Made by a program: the position numbers and the translations under genes
The notes under the pieces: model-generated
Databases searched by the model: none
The model's input: the letters and a program-made list of their open reading frames with translations, nothing else
What the model was told of the DNA's origin: nothing
Part shown: positions 10,273 to 18,510 of the stretch, piece by piece
Numbering within the stretch: position 1 is the stretch's first letter
Layout of the letters: the number at the start of each line of letters is the position of its first letter
IMG/VR virus record: IMGVR_UViG_3300025280_000109
Span: 1 to 30,975 of that record
DNA from: a virus
DNA: 30,975 nucleotides
Strand: one strand, 5' to 3'

Positions 10273-11464
10273 ACAACCACCGTACTCTCGTGGCAATACT
10301 AATAGGTGGAGTAGCTGCGGTAGTTGCTTTTACAGTAAATGCTGAGGTATTATCATTAGTACCAGTATTATGTTTAAATAGCAATCCATCATCGTAACCT
10401 CCTAGATGCGGAAGATCATCAAAATAAGCTCCTGAAACACGTGTATTTCCAGTATACACCCCTACCCATTGACGGAGCTTATAGTTCCAGATCAACGCAT
10501 AATTCATATACTGCTGATTCGCCCCATAAGGTACCCAGAACCAAATCTGGTCATCGGAAGTAACCAAATGAGCAAAACTATGAATTAACCTATCTTTGTT
10601 TAAGTTATCCCAGAACTCTGAACCATCGAAATTCCCAGATACCTTTACAGGCGGCTCAGATCCACCCCATTCATATATTCCATCACGGCGCATAAACAAC
10701 TGATTACCAAATTCATCAGTTATAACACTACGTCTAGCGATCGTCCCTCTGTCTGCACGGCGTTGAATACTATAAGGTATGTCTGCATTACCAGTTGGGA
10801 ACAAACCGTAGATGCCATTTTCGTTATGCAATCCTAAGAAACTCTTAACAGGCGCAGCACCAGTGATCTTTTCGTCAGTTATATAATAATCATTTGCACC
10901 AAAAGACTCAATATCAGTAGTCGATGAGTAATGAGCTAATCGCTCACCTTGGTTCGTAGACACATACCAAAGTCTATTATCCCAGAATATAGGCAAATCC
11001 GCAGAAGTAACACTCGAAGATCCCATTCCGGCTGCGGCTATATTACCTGCTGCTGCTGTCCACTTTATTGGAGCATTATTTCCAATACCATTAGTTCCGA
11101 CTAAGGTACCTCCAGCATTAGTAGTCATCCAGTACTTATCTACATGATCCGTGATCGAGATCGACGCTGTACGATCAGTCCATGTTCCACTAACATCCTC
11201 AAAAAACTTATCACCAGCAATTACAAACACCGCGCTAGATGACGCAGTGAACCTTTGTTTTCCTACACCTACTATAGACGGAGTACCACTAAGTGCTCCA
11301 GAGATATACTTAGCAGTACCCCGCCTAGTATTCAACGATCCTGCATTATCGAGAAACATATTCTCGATTGCAGCTAATACGTTTGGTTGTAAGTCAATAG
11401 CAGGCACAGAGTAATTAATTGTCTGCCAAGGACCGTACTGTATTCCTTCAGCTTGTATTGCCAT
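10244..11464 (-). CDS. Tail-hub / DNA-stabilisation protein, P22 gp10-like (tentative)
   Basis: The 406-residue product is rich in W, Y, G, N and D and reads as repeated short beta strands. Examples are DNRLWYVSTNQGERLAHYSS, FGNQLFMRRDGIYEWGG and DQIWFWVPYG, the pattern of a beta-propeller-like hub. N-terminal features include LDNAGSLNTRRGTAKYISGA, which resembles the 'stabilisation protein' (gp10) and tubular protein B families of short-tailed phages. It directly follows the gp4-like adaptor gene with a TAATG overlap, as in P22-type order. In that system the protein would close the portal channel after packaging and hold the fibre and needle. Assignment rests on sequence character and position. 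Confidence 0.55.
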   Translation of the reverse strand: MAIQAEGIQYGPWQTINYSVPAIDLQPNVLAAIENMFLDNAGSLNTRRGTAKYISGALSGTPSIVGVGKQRFTASSSAVFVIAGDKFFEDVSGTWTDRTASISITDHVDKYWMTTNAGGTLVGTNGIGNNAPIKWTAAAGNIAAAGMGSSSVTSADLPIFWDNRLWYVSTNQGERLAHYSSTTDIESFGANDYYITDEKITGAAPVKSFLGLHNENGIYGLFPTGNADIPYSIQRRADRGTIARRSVITDEFGNQLFMRRDGIYEWGGSEPPVKVSGNFDGSEFWDNLNKDRLIHSFAHLVTSDDQIWFWVPYGANQQYMNYALIWNYKLRQWVGVYTGNTRVSGAYFDDLPHLGGYDDGLLFKHNTGTNDNTSAFTVKATTAATPPISIATRVRWLYARHEFNAV

Positions 11465-12171
11465 TAGGAAGCTACCTGTAATGATCCTTCTTGGACAACA
11501 AAGTCAAACTGACCAGGTATAGAATCTCTACGTCCCATACGGAACTTACGATCCGACGATGTAGTTCTATTATACATTAAGCCAGTTTGTACATAGTTAT
11601 TCTTGTAATTGTTTTCTTGCGCGGCTCCTTGCGGATCACCTTTCTCAGAATGATATTGTTCTGAGACTCCATACAGCACCGCAGCTTGGAACCACACAGG
11701 TGCATAGGCATCGAAATCAGTAGTTAGATTCGATTCTGCGAAATCAGGCACATGAGCAACATATTCATACGTCACAGTTGCAGTTGAGTCTGGAGTAGGA
11801 TATAACGTGATCTGCATTGCACCTGCCGAGCTTTCATTTACTCCACTATGAAACAAAAACCTAGCATTTCCAGTCTCAGACCTATCTATGTCAAGTTCGT
11901 CAATATAACTCTCTGTAACAATCTTTACAGGATTATCATTAGTAGTGTCTTTAACATGTCGTAGATGTGCTACATCAGACGCTAAATCATACTCTGCTGT
12001 ACTACTAGACGTACTAAACGTACCAGTCTTATGCCGAAAGACCCACGGATGAGACAATATCTCAGCCATAGTCATATTAGCATATTCTATCGCATTTTCA
12101 CGATAGGTACTGTTACTATACGCTAGACCAGCTCTTCGCAGAGCCATGTCTAATATAGTTTGCGGAGTCAT
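11464..12171 (-). CDS. Head-to-tail adaptor, P22 gp4 / tubular protein A-like
   Basis: The product has 235 residues. The N-terminal half begins with helices (TPQTILDMALRRAGL, then NAIEYANMTMAEILSHPW), followed by a beta-rich part with TAEYDLASDVAHLRHV and a C-terminal helical segment around AVLYGVSEQYHSEKGD. That layout is typical of the adaptor proteins that bind under the portal in short-tailed phages (P22 gp4, T7 gp11 type). It lies downstream of the capsid genes and directly upstream of the tail-hub gene, which supports the role. A long-tailed phage head-completion protein is the alternative. Confidence 0.6.
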   Translation of the reverse strand: MTPQTILDMALRRAGLAYSNSTYRENAIEYANMTMAEILSHPWVFRHKTGTFSTSSSTAEYDLASDVAHLRHVKDTTNDNPVKIVTESYIDELDIDRSETGNARFLFHSGVNESSAGAMQITLYPTPDSTATVTYEYVAHVPDFAESNLTTDFDAYAPVWFQAAVLYGVSEQYHSEKGDPQGAAQENNYKNNYVQTGLMYNRTTSSDRKFRMGRRDSIPGQFDFVVQEGSLQVAS

Positions 12172-12172
12172 A

Positions 12173-12556
12173 TTATTCCTGCGCGGTTAGAGCCAAAGCC
12201 TCGAAATCTTCGTCGTATTCAACACCCGTGCTACTTACCTGATTACCGTCTTTCCATTTCTGTTGCCACAGCTCTACAGCACGATCACCTTTAAGTGCAA
12301 TCGCTTCTGGAGCTACAGGAACAAAATCCTCTCCATGATATGCTTCTCCAAAAGTACGCATATTCTGAAGCGCATCAATATTACCCTTACGCCGCTTCTT
12401 AGTGACCGTCGATACACCAAGAGCTTTAGCCATAAGACTCTTAGTTTCATCAGATGACCCCTGGATCAGCTTTACCAACGCATCCGCAGTAAGTGCATCC
12501 TTGGGCACTTCCGAATCCGTAACAGGCTTTGCAGTAGTACTCGCAACCTTGTTCAT
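12173..12556 (-). CDS. Hypothetical 127-aa protein between capsid and adaptor genes
   Basis: Not recognised. Residues 1-55 are acidic and polar (PVTDSEVPKDALTADALVKL). A short basic stretch TKKRRKGN follows at about 52-59, and the C-terminal half has FGEAYHGEDFVPVAP and an acidic end YDEDFEALALTAQE. The ATG overlaps the stop of the small basic gene upstream as ATGA, and the stop lies one base from the adaptor start, so it is embedded in the virion operon. No membrane segments or enzyme motifs are present. A minor virion or assembly protein is likely. Confidence 0.6.
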   Translation of the reverse strand: MNKVASTTAKPVTDSEVPKDALTADALVKLIQGSSDETKSLMAKALGVSTVTKKRRKGNIDALQNMRTFGEAYHGEDFVPVAPEAIALKGDRAVELWQQKWKDGNQVSSTGVEYDEDFEALALTAQE

Positions 12557-12681
12557 TTTGACTTTCTCTTAGGTTTAGCCTTACGCTTAGTTACAGCCTT
12601 CCCTGTAGCCTTCGCGTAGGACTTAGCGGCCTTCTGGCCCGCCTTAGAATATGAAAAATGCTTACCATTAACTTTAGGCAT
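12553..12681 (-). CDS. Small lysine-rich 42-aa protein
   Basis: Short frame starting MPKVNGKHFSYSKAG and ending KRKAKPKRKSK; about a third of the residues are K or R. The start follows the stop of the upstream gene by two bases, and its stop overlaps the downstream ATG (ATGA), so the coupling supports real translation. Small basic proteins of this MPKV-G-KHF type are often found beside capsid and head-tail genes in phages; their role is not established. Nucleic-acid binding or virion association is inferred from charge only. Confidence 0.7.
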   Translation of the reverse strand: MPKVNGKHFSYSKAGQKAAKSYAKATGKAVTKRKAKPKRKSK

Positions 12682-12683
12682 GA

Positions 12684-13100
12684 TTAATCTCTTCTCATCC
12701 GATTCATATCATCACGACTAATAGCTTCGCCCCTAGATCCTGGACGGGGCATCTGCGTAACCCGCCCCGTGCTGGGCTCAAGTATGTATCGCACACTACC
12801 CATGTCCGCGAATCCATTCTGCTTCAACTCCATTTCCTTCTCAGCAGGAAGTCCGGGGGTACCTGTAGTTCCGCTAAATTGCCTACCGGCATAATCGGGC
12901 CTTGTTGGAGGCAACCCTTGCCCATGTTGTGGAATTGGCGAAGCGTTGCTAATAGTGCGCACTGTAGATGGTGCCGGTCTCTGAGACATCTGATATCCAT
13001 ACTGACTGCCTCTGCCCTGCCCAGCACGTTCTTGCTCGGTTTTATACATTGCAGCATCTTTATCTACTGATTTTCTATATCTCTGTTGTTGCTTAGCCAT
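12684..13100 (-). CDS. Hypothetical proline/glutamine/arginine-rich 138-aa protein
   Basis: The ATG at 13100 has AAGGAA upstream. The N-terminus is polar and basic (MAKQQQRYRKSVDKDAA). The middle is rich in G, Q, P and S and looks disordered (RPAPSTVRTISNASPIPQHG), and the end is RGEAISRDDMNRMRRD. No domain is recognised. It is the first gene after a stem-loop terminator in the virion operon, so its transcripts must read through that structure or begin elsewhere. It may be a minor virion protein. Confidence 0.6.
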   Translation of the reverse strand: MAKQQQRYRKSVDKDAAMYKTEQERAGQGRGSQYGYQMSQRPAPSTVRTISNASPIPQHGQGLPPTRPDYAGRQFSGTTGTPGLPAEKEMELKQNGFADMGSVRYILEPSTGRVTQMPRPGSRGEAISRDDMNRMRRD

Positions 13101-13115
13101 GACAGGTTCCTTGGT

Positions 13116-13149
13116 AAATAAAGTGAGGGCACCGCCTCGATGCCCCCAC
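13116..13149 (-). terminator. Stem-loop terminator inside the virion operon (minus strand)
   Basis: On the minus strand GTGGGGGCA pairs with TGCCCTCAC (9 pairs including one G-U) around a 9-base loop, followed by TTTATTTACC. The wobble pair works only in minus-strand RNA, which supports that orientation. It lies just after the decoration-like gene. It may reduce transcription of the tail genes relative to the capsid genes. Confidence 0.65.
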
Positions 13150-13162
13150 CTTAGTAATATTA

Positions 13163-13948
13163 CTAATCCAACAGCCCGTTTAGCATAATCGGCCCATACT
13201 CGGTCGATGCTACAACAGCCAAAGCATAACCTACAATCGGCTCAGTTTGAGCGTCTTTAGGTTGCACAGCCCCGGCGGTACCGTCAGACGTTGTTAGCTG
13301 CTGACCTACTGCCCATGCGTTGTCGGCCAAACATGTAGCAATACCCTTAGTCTGAATCCATCCAAAATACCCAGATGTCATACTAACCATAGTCACACCA
13401 GACACCAAATAATCAGTGCCAGCCGTAGCAGCATGAACATTATTAAATGGACCAGGCGTAAGAGCAAAATCAGTAGCACCAGAAGTAAGTGCAGTTATAA
13501 TAGGATCGTAGAGCGTAAACTCTACAGCATCACTACTAGCTGCACCATTAGTTTTAACTCTGTAAGTAAAACCTTCGCCGGCATCATCAGTAATGTGCAA
13601 GTACGAACCTGCATAATCATTAGCTGACACACCTTCAAAATCAGCAGGAGGGCCAGAAGAGCCGGATGCAGTCAAAGTGACTACCGATGACCCAGCTGTT
13701 CCCGTAGCAATAGTGCCGTCTGAAATTTCAACAGCACCACCGGTGGAGAAATCTGGACCTACAAGTTTACCTACAGTGCAGGCAGCGTCAAAATTGGCGT
13801 AACGGAAAACACGTCCGTCAATCAATTCCAACCTCTGCCCTAGCGGATATTTAGCAGTTGAAGACTCTTCATAAATACCCTGATTGCCTTCAGCTGATCC
13901 ACCTATAGTTCCGCCAACTTCAAAATTAAGGTTATCATTACGCGACAT
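13163..13948 (-). CDS. Head decoration-like protein
   Basis: The product has 261 residues and is rich in G, A, T, S, V and D, with few charges and no long helices. It begins MSRNDNLNFEVGGTIGGSAEG and contains RVFRYANFDAACTVGKLVGPD and GTAGSSVVTLTASGSSGP. The FRYAN(F/A)...VGKLV pattern is common in capsid decoration or head-fibre proteins encoded just after the major capsid gene, as here. AAGGAAG lies upstream of the ATG. It is followed by a terminator. The role on the outer capsid surface is inferred from position and composition. Confidence 0.55.
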   Translation of the reverse strand: MSRNDNLNFEVGGTIGGSAEGNQGIYEESSTAKYPLGQRLELIDGRVFRYANFDAACTVGKLVGPDFSTGGAVEISDGTIATGTAGSSVVTLTASGSSGPPADFEGVSANDYAGSYLHITDDAGEGFTYRVKTNGAASSDAVEFTLYDPIITALTSGATDFALTPGPFNNVHAATAGTDYLVSGVTMVSMTSGYFGWIQTKGIATCLADNAWAVGQQLTTSDGTAGAVQPKDAQTEPIVGYALAVVASTEYGPIMLNGLLD

Positions 13949-13982
13949 CTTAATTCTTCCTTTCCCTATGGGCAGGGCTAAA

Positions 13983-14000
13983 CCTCCATTGGCTTGGAGG
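13983..14000 (-). other. Small stem-loop between capsid and decoration genes
   Basis: CCTCCA and TGGAGG form a perfect 6-bp stem with a 6-base loop in the 60-bp gap after the capsid stop. No T-run follows, so a strong terminator is unlikely. It could stabilise the end of the capsid message or be a processing point. Confidence 0.35.
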
Positions 14001-14008
14001 CAGGATTA

Positions 14009-14974
14009 TTAGGTCAACGCAGTAGCGACACCGTGGCGCCGTGCGTTGTTGATAACAAGCTGGCAACCGAATACGATGTATGCAACCATCGCAAACTGAT
14101 TTACCGGCTCCTTGAACGCCGTCTTCGCAAAGTTCTTACCCTGCTGTATCTTCAACTTCAGATACTTGCTATTGATAAGATATGCGTGCTGCGACGGACA
14201 ATCACGGTCATACTGGATCGTGGCACCACGGAATATGGGAGAACCCGCATCCGCCTTACCAGTCTCGCCAGCAGCCAATCGAGCATACCCAGTACCTTCG
14301 AAAAGGTTCTGCATATCACCGAACACCGTCAGAGTAGTAAAGATATGCGAAGGCGTATCATTACCCTCAGAGCAGCTATTCCAGACAGCACCCAAACGCT
14401 GAGTACCGACATTGATGTTGCTCGAAATGCTATCTACATCCGAAGACGTAGTATCAGCCTGATTCCTCCACCAAGACTCATTAGCACGATTAATACCCAT
14501 GACCGTGCCACTCGTCGGCGCATCAGCAATCAGATCCTGGAGACCAAGCGTGGCCTTACCAGTTTGTGCGCTGAAGAACGCCGCGTTAACGGCATCACGA
14601 GCAGTCAACATAGACTGCTGAGTCTTAGCTTCAAGAATCTTCTTCGCAGCATCACTCAGACGACCTTCATCACGCTCAGTCATCGAGATAGTAATGGGAG
14701 TAGCAGTGTATCGCCAGGGTGCGTATCCCATCGTGATACCATCAACAGCATCTGTGTTGACCGTATCGTAACCATCAAACCAGGTGGCAGAGTTCTTACC
14801 ATACAGCAAGTCCTCTTGGATCTCCTTACCACCGGTTTCTACTTCCGCATTCGAGGACAGCATCTTCAACAACGGATACTCATCAAAGATATTATCCGTC
14901 AAACGCTTCCGCTTGGAACGCATCGTGAGAGTCCACGCAGCATCCCAAGTTTCAGTGGTGCTAGTAGCAGCCAT
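14009..14974 (-). CDS. Major capsid protein
   Basis: The product has 321 residues, starting MAATSTTETWDAAWTLTMR at an ATG with GAGG upstream. The N-terminal part (RKRLTDNIFDEYPLLKMLSS) and the following EIQEDLLYGKNSATWFDGYD resemble the N-arm and E-loop region of HK97-fold coat proteins. It then contains ITISMTERDEGRLSDAAKK, SHIFTTLTVFGDMQNLFEG and PIFRGATIQYDRDCPSQHAY. The last type of block (replacement of a surface by 'I(Q)YD..CP....Y.IN..YLKL') is typical of the C-terminal part of such coat proteins. It sits directly after the scaffold gene and before the decoration-like gene, the normal place. Fold assignment is by pattern; the position makes the role fairly safe. Confidence 0.82.
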   Translation of the reverse strand: MAATSTTETWDAAWTLTMRSKRKRLTDNIFDEYPLLKMLSSNAEVETGGKEIQEDLLYGKNSATWFDGYDTVNTDAVDGITMGYAPWRYTATPITISMTERDEGRLSDAAKKILEAKTQQSMLTARDAVNAAFFSAQTGKATLGLQDLIADAPTSGTVMGINRANESWWRNQADTTSSDVDSISSNINVGTQRLGAVWNSCSEGNDTPSHIFTTLTVFGDMQNLFEGTGYARLAAGETGKADAGSPIFRGATIQYDRDCPSQHAYLINSKYLKLKIQQGKNFAKTAFKEPVNQFAMVAYIVFGCQLVINNARRHGVATALT

Positions 14975-14985
14975 TTGTAATTACC

Positions 14986-15642
14986 TCACTCAAATCCTAG
15001 TTTCTTGAGACCCGACAAAACGTCAGAATCAGACAGTGCCCCTTGGCTTTGTCCCATTCCTCCACCTCTCGGTGCGACGCTCTGTTGAGCATTGCGAATT
15101 AAAGTTCTAGAATTACCAGATGCCTCCGATCGGCGACCTGACACCAACTCGAATGCCGATAATACTGTGTGAGGTTGGCCGGTCTCACGGTTAGGCATAC
15201 CCCTAAGTCTAGAAATTTCCTCATGATAATCCTGCAAAGCCTCACGACTATGGCCAGAGGAGATAGCTTCCTGGATTTCTCCAGAAACTTTATCTTCAAC
15301 TCTAGTTTGTTCTCCACCGCTTAGATACTGAACATTTTGCTGCATGTGCCCAAGTTCATCTTGTAATGCATGAACTTGTTGTAGTAGAGGATTAACAACG
15401 GCATTTGCTATTCCTTCTACTACCACTGCTTCGTCATACCCGTTTTGTCCGGGCGCGAATCCAAATTGCTCGAGTACTGAAGGCGAAGTAGTCTGTGGTT
15501 GCTGTGCAGGCTGTGCGTTTTGTGGAGTACTGTTTTGTGGAGTACCATTCTGTGTGTTATTTATCTGTTGCGATGCGTTAAGTGCGTTGTTGTATTGTTG
15601 TGTAACATCTTCCATTTGCTTTTGTGTATCACGTAGATCCAT
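14986..15642 (-). CDS. Scaffold protein (main C-terminal part)
   Basis: The 218-residue product is glutamine-rich and helical. It starts MDLRDTQKQMEDVTQQYNNA, has a Q/N/T/P-rich linker (about 25-55), a helical middle with VNPLLQQVHALQDELGHMQQ, and a charged C-terminal helix ending SDVLSGLKKLGFE. This is the usual scaffold layout, with the C-terminal helix contacting the coat protein. It lies directly before the capsid gene. The ATG has no ribosome-binding site and sits two codons after an amber stop in the same reading frame as the upstream acidic ORF. It may therefore be made by reinitiation, or be joined to that ORF by read-through. Confidence 0.72.
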   Translation of the reverse strand: MDLRDTQKQMEDVTQQYNNALNASQQINNTQNGTPQNSTPQNAQPAQQPQTTSPSVLEQFGFAPGQNGYDEAVVVEGIANAVVNPLLQQVHALQDELGHMQQNVQYLSGGEQTRVEDKVSGEIQEAISSGHSREALQDYHEEISRLRGMPNRETGQPHTVLSAFELVSGRRSEASGNSRTLIRNAQQSVAPRGGGMGQSQGALSDSDVLSGLKKLGFE

Positions 15643-15648
15643 ATTAGT

Positions 15649-15873
15649 CTATATATTACGCATTGTACGTAATTGCGGCTTCCATTCATCGGGAACTTCT
15701 TCCTCGCGAACAGTAGACCAATTTACGGAATGTGGATCAAACTCTTGAGACGCTTCAGACTGAGCTGGCATCGCATCGGGAGAATCCTCTAGAAGACCCG
15801 AAGTGTCCTCAGTAAGATCATTCCCTACTATACCTAGTTCCTCCTGTTCTGGAGCATCAGTCATTTCTGACAT
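15649..15873 (-). CDS. Acidic 74-aa ORF, probable N-terminal part of a split scaffold gene
   Basis: The product starts MSEMTDAPEQEELG and is strongly acidic up to residue 45. It then has EFDPHSVNWSTVREEEVPDEWKP-type sequence, a pattern (D-x-x-S-V-N/D-W ... VP-E) often found near the start of phage scaffold proteins. It ends at TAG 15649-15651. The next gene is in the same frame and starts two codons later. Reading through would give a 295-residue protein of ordinary scaffold size with a continuous sequence. The two could be a natural two-gene arrangement, a recent nonsense mutation, or a sequencing error. Confidence 0.6.
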   Translation of the reverse strand: MSEMTDAPEQEELGIVGNDLTEDTSGLLEDSPDAMPAQSEASQEFDPHSVNWSTVREEEVPDEWKPQLRTMRNI

Positions 15874-15884
15874 ACATCACCTCG

Positions 15885-16034
15885 TTATGAAGCTATTCGC
15901 TCTCGAATAGCAATGATTTTAGCAGCCTGATCCGCAGTTCGTGTAGACGCCACAAGATTCCCTGCGTCATCATACACTTTATACGGACGTTGCTGCTTCT
16001 CAACAACTCTGACCTCAAACTTAGCTGAATCCAT
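15885..16034 (-). CDS. Hypothetical 49-aa protein
   Basis: The ATG at 16034 is preceded by GGAGAAGAAG at good spacing, and the gene overlaps the end of the zinc-ribbon gene by 14 bases. The product begins MDSAKFEVRVVEKQQRPYKV and ends AAKIIAIRERIAS. It looks like two short strands (EVRVVE, YKVYDDAGNLVAST) followed by a helix, the shape of a small alpha-beta domain. Longer frames starting further upstream lie inside the zinc-ribbon gene and were not used. Function unknown. Confidence 0.55.
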   Translation of the reverse strand: MDSAKFEVRVVEKQQRPYKVYDDAGNLVASTRTADQAAKIIAIRERIAS

Positions 16035-16437
16035 GCTTCTTCTCCAGTGATTTAAGATCCTCGTCTCCATTAATAAACTCTGTATGGTTCTCGGTATTCT
16101 TCTTACGGGGCTTGTAGCCCTCGGGACCGTGATCTGGACCTTGGTACTCTTCAGGATACTCATGAGTCTTCGATCCACCTACGGCATCCGCGGCTTCTAT
16201 ACAATTATACTTCTTGAGCAATCTCTGCTTGTGTGAATAACTCTCTACTACTTCACCAAACCCAGGATGATACTTGCCGTACATACCAGGATTATGCGGG
16301 TTAAAATCCACGATTCCTGTAATACGACCATAATGAATCTTCATATCTTTACCGCATTTACACACAGGAGTCTTAGCTACGACTTGATCGGTCAGTTCGC
16401 AGCCACACTCACAGTAATAATCATGATTAACAGCCAT
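16021..16437 (-). CDS. Zinc-ribbon protein next to the portal gene
   Basis: The product has 138 residues. The N-terminus carries C9, C11, C13, then C26 and C28 (YYCECGCELTDQ, PVCKCGKDM), a probable zinc ribbon. The middle has PHNPGMYGKYHPGFGEVVES and the C-terminal part is charged and probably disordered. Small proteins with this ribbon are common beside the portal gene in environmental phages; some resemble the FmdB regulator family. The ATG overlaps the portal stop as TAATG. Whether it is structural or regulatory cannot be told. Confidence 0.65.
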   Translation of the reverse strand: MAVNHDYYCECGCELTDQVVAKTPVCKCGKDMKIHYGRITGIVDFNPHNPGMYGKYHPGFGEVVESYSHKQRLLKKYNCIEAADAVGGSKTHEYPEEYQGPDHGPEGYKPRKKNTENHTEFINGDEDLKSLEKKHGFS

Positions 16438-18509
16438 TAGCCTGTCATACCTCCTTGACCTGTCAGTGTTGCTACATCGGCAGTAGCTGCTTGCTGAGTT
16501 TTCTGAGCATTAGATCTAACTTGACCTATGATACCTTCTTGACTATTCAATAACCTGCCATCTACTGAAGGCTGGCTTCCGCCCCCCGCTCCTCCGCTAG
16601 CCATAGCAGACTGCATCATTTGCTCATGCATTGCCATATGCTGCTGCACTATCTGTAGTATCTGCTGTTGCTGTTGTGGTAACATCTGCTGGAGCTGAGG
16701 TAGACCCATAACAACATCAGGATTCTGTTGTTCCATATGAGCCATATGATCCATGCCTTCTTCGACAGGAGCCATTTGACCCTGAAGCATAAGGCTAAGT
16801 TCTAGCTGAATCAACGCATTCAAATCACCATCAGCGCCCTTGAATAGTCTTTCTACCGAACGCTTCCTAAAGGACTTAATCAAATCCCTAGTTACTTCAG
16901 TCTGGTCTATCATAGGATTACCAACAAGGCGATCATACAACAGCACCGAGTTCTCCTGCTCTAATTCCTCCACCAATGGATGCATAGAACCAGCGTCTAG
17001 ATCTAACATAAAATCAAAGTTAAAATCTTCACTGGTAAGTACCCGGTATTCTACACCTGAAGGGTCTTTAGCGACATTCAGCATAAACGTCTGGGGGATA
17101 TAACGTATATCCTGGAACATCCTAAATAGATTCCCTACAATGGTAGTATAAACACCTGCTACTTTTGCTTGCATCCATTGGCGGTTGAGAGAACCTTGAG
17201 ACGCTATGAGTGCACTTTCTGTAGCAGTCTTTCGGCCCTCTGAGCCTCCCGCAAGATCACTTACATGGAGACTCTGTTCTTCGTAACCTCGTGCGTCGTT
17301 CTCGATACCTAGCTGATCCGAAGGTATGTTTCCCCAGGAAGCCTCACGGATACTTGCGATATCATGAAGTCCGATTACATCGCCGTCTTTTGCATCCCTG
17401 ACGTTATCTACAAGATTCGGATTCCGCTGAATCTCTGCTTCATTAGCCCATACAACACGCGGGAATCTTCGCAGAATATCAACACGCCGACTCAAGGACT
17501 CCACAATAATATTCTGAAGATCCTCTACATACTTCATAGGAGGCTCAGGAAAGAACGAACTTTCTACAGTGTCGAACTTCACTGGAATATACTGAAACCC
17601 CTTAGACATTATGAACCCAGGAGCTTCTTCAAGACCTACGAGATCTTGGCCATCATAGATCGATCGAGTCTTAATGAATGGATGAGACTCCGCATGGATC
17701 TCGTTCTCGTGACCATCTAGGAACGTAATAAGTCTACGGTTCAGCCTATCGTGGACTTCATACAACACCACCATGTCACGCTCGGCTTTGGCACCCTGCA
17801 CATGCTCGTCTGCGTTATCCGCATCATACTCATCGCCATAGTTTAGCAACGCAGTATCTGTAGCTGATGTGTACTCTGACGATCCTGTGAAATCCCGAGG
17901 AATCTTGTATCTTGGGTCACTCTTCAAGATCTCGAATGGTACTTCAATACGCTCAATTATGTATTCTGCGTAACCCAAGTTCTGGGGAGGACACTTAGGA
18001 TCTACAAAAACATTAAAAGGCCTAACACGCATGACACAAGGAAAATCATCTTTGAATGCATCGTTAGTTACATACGGAGGCATCGAATCGTCACCAGAGG
18101 GATTATATCCCATCTTGATCCAACCTACACCACAGAACAACGCATCAAACATCGCCTGATGGATCTCAGCCTTTGCATCCATTAAGTCCAATGCGTTATT
18201 AGCTGCGCGTTCCATCACAAGCGAGATACCTTCGAGTTCCCCTGCCACACGTTCGATATTAGGCTTAGCATTCACAAACACTTCGGGGTAATGGAATGCC
18301 ACTGACGATATGATCTGGCGTACTAATGGATACATCCTAGACACATGAATGATCTCATCTTTATCGAGACCTGGGATATCTAGCTTTAGCTCGTAAGCCG
18401 CTAGTAATTTCTCCCATGACCGATGCTTAGGTTCCATGACCCTTTGCACTCGATCAATCGTCTTACGCCAATACTCACGATCTTTATTATTTAATTTAAT
18501 ATCGGCCAT
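16437..18509 (-). CDS. Portal protein
   Basis: The product has 690 residues and a typical size for the portal of short-tailed phages. It starts with YWRKTIDRVQRVMEPKHRSW and includes RMYPLVRQIISSVAFHYPEV, then the core with GVGWIKMGYNP, DFPCVMRVRPFNVFVDP and EYIIERIEVPFEILK. It also has the long stem helix PPMKYVEDLQNIIVESLSRR. The C-terminal 100 residues are rich in Q and M (LQQMLPQQQQQILQIVQQHM), a probable helical barrel or disordered tail. It sits one base after the large terminase stop, as in most phages. It should form the dodecameric ring at one vertex through which DNA is packaged and released. Confidence 0.85.
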   Translation of the reverse strand: MADIKLNNKDREYWRKTIDRVQRVMEPKHRSWEKLLAAYELKLDIPGLDKDEIIHVSRMYPLVRQIISSVAFHYPEVFVNAKPNIERVAGELEGISLVMERAANNALDLMDAKAEIHQAMFDALFCGVGWIKMGYNPSGDDSMPPYVTNDAFKDDFPCVMRVRPFNVFVDPKCPPQNLGYAEYIIERIEVPFEILKSDPRYKIPRDFTGSSEYTSATDTALLNYGDEYDADNADEHVQGAKAERDMVVLYEVHDRLNRRLITFLDGHENEIHAESHPFIKTRSIYDGQDLVGLEEAPGFIMSKGFQYIPVKFDTVESSFFPEPPMKYVEDLQNIIVESLSRRVDILRRFPRVVWANEAEIQRNPNLVDNVRDAKDGDVIGLHDIASIREASWGNIPSDQLGIENDARGYEEQSLHVSDLAGGSEGRKTATESALIASQGSLNRQWMQAKVAGVYTTIVGNLFRMFQDIRYIPQTFMLNVAKDPSGVEYRVLTSEDFNFDFMLDLDAGSMHPLVEELEQENSVLLYDRLVGNPMIDQTEVTRDLIKSFRKRSVERLFKGADGDLNALIQLELSLMLQGQMAPVEEGMDHMAHMEQQNPDVVMGLPQLQQMLPQQQQQILQIVQQHMAMHEQMMQSAMASGGAGGGSQPSVDGRLLNSQEGIIGQVRSNAQKTQQAATADVATLTGQGGMTG

Positions 18510-18510
18510 A

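Noticed and set aside
13994-14980. Long plus-strand frame of 328 codons opposite the capsid gene
   Set aside because: Exactly antisense to the major capsid gene, arginine/serine-rich product with no family character and no ribosome-binding site.
16035-16178. Longer form of the 49-aa gene
   Set aside because: The extra part lies inside the zinc-ribbon gene; the ATG at 16034 has a clear binding site.
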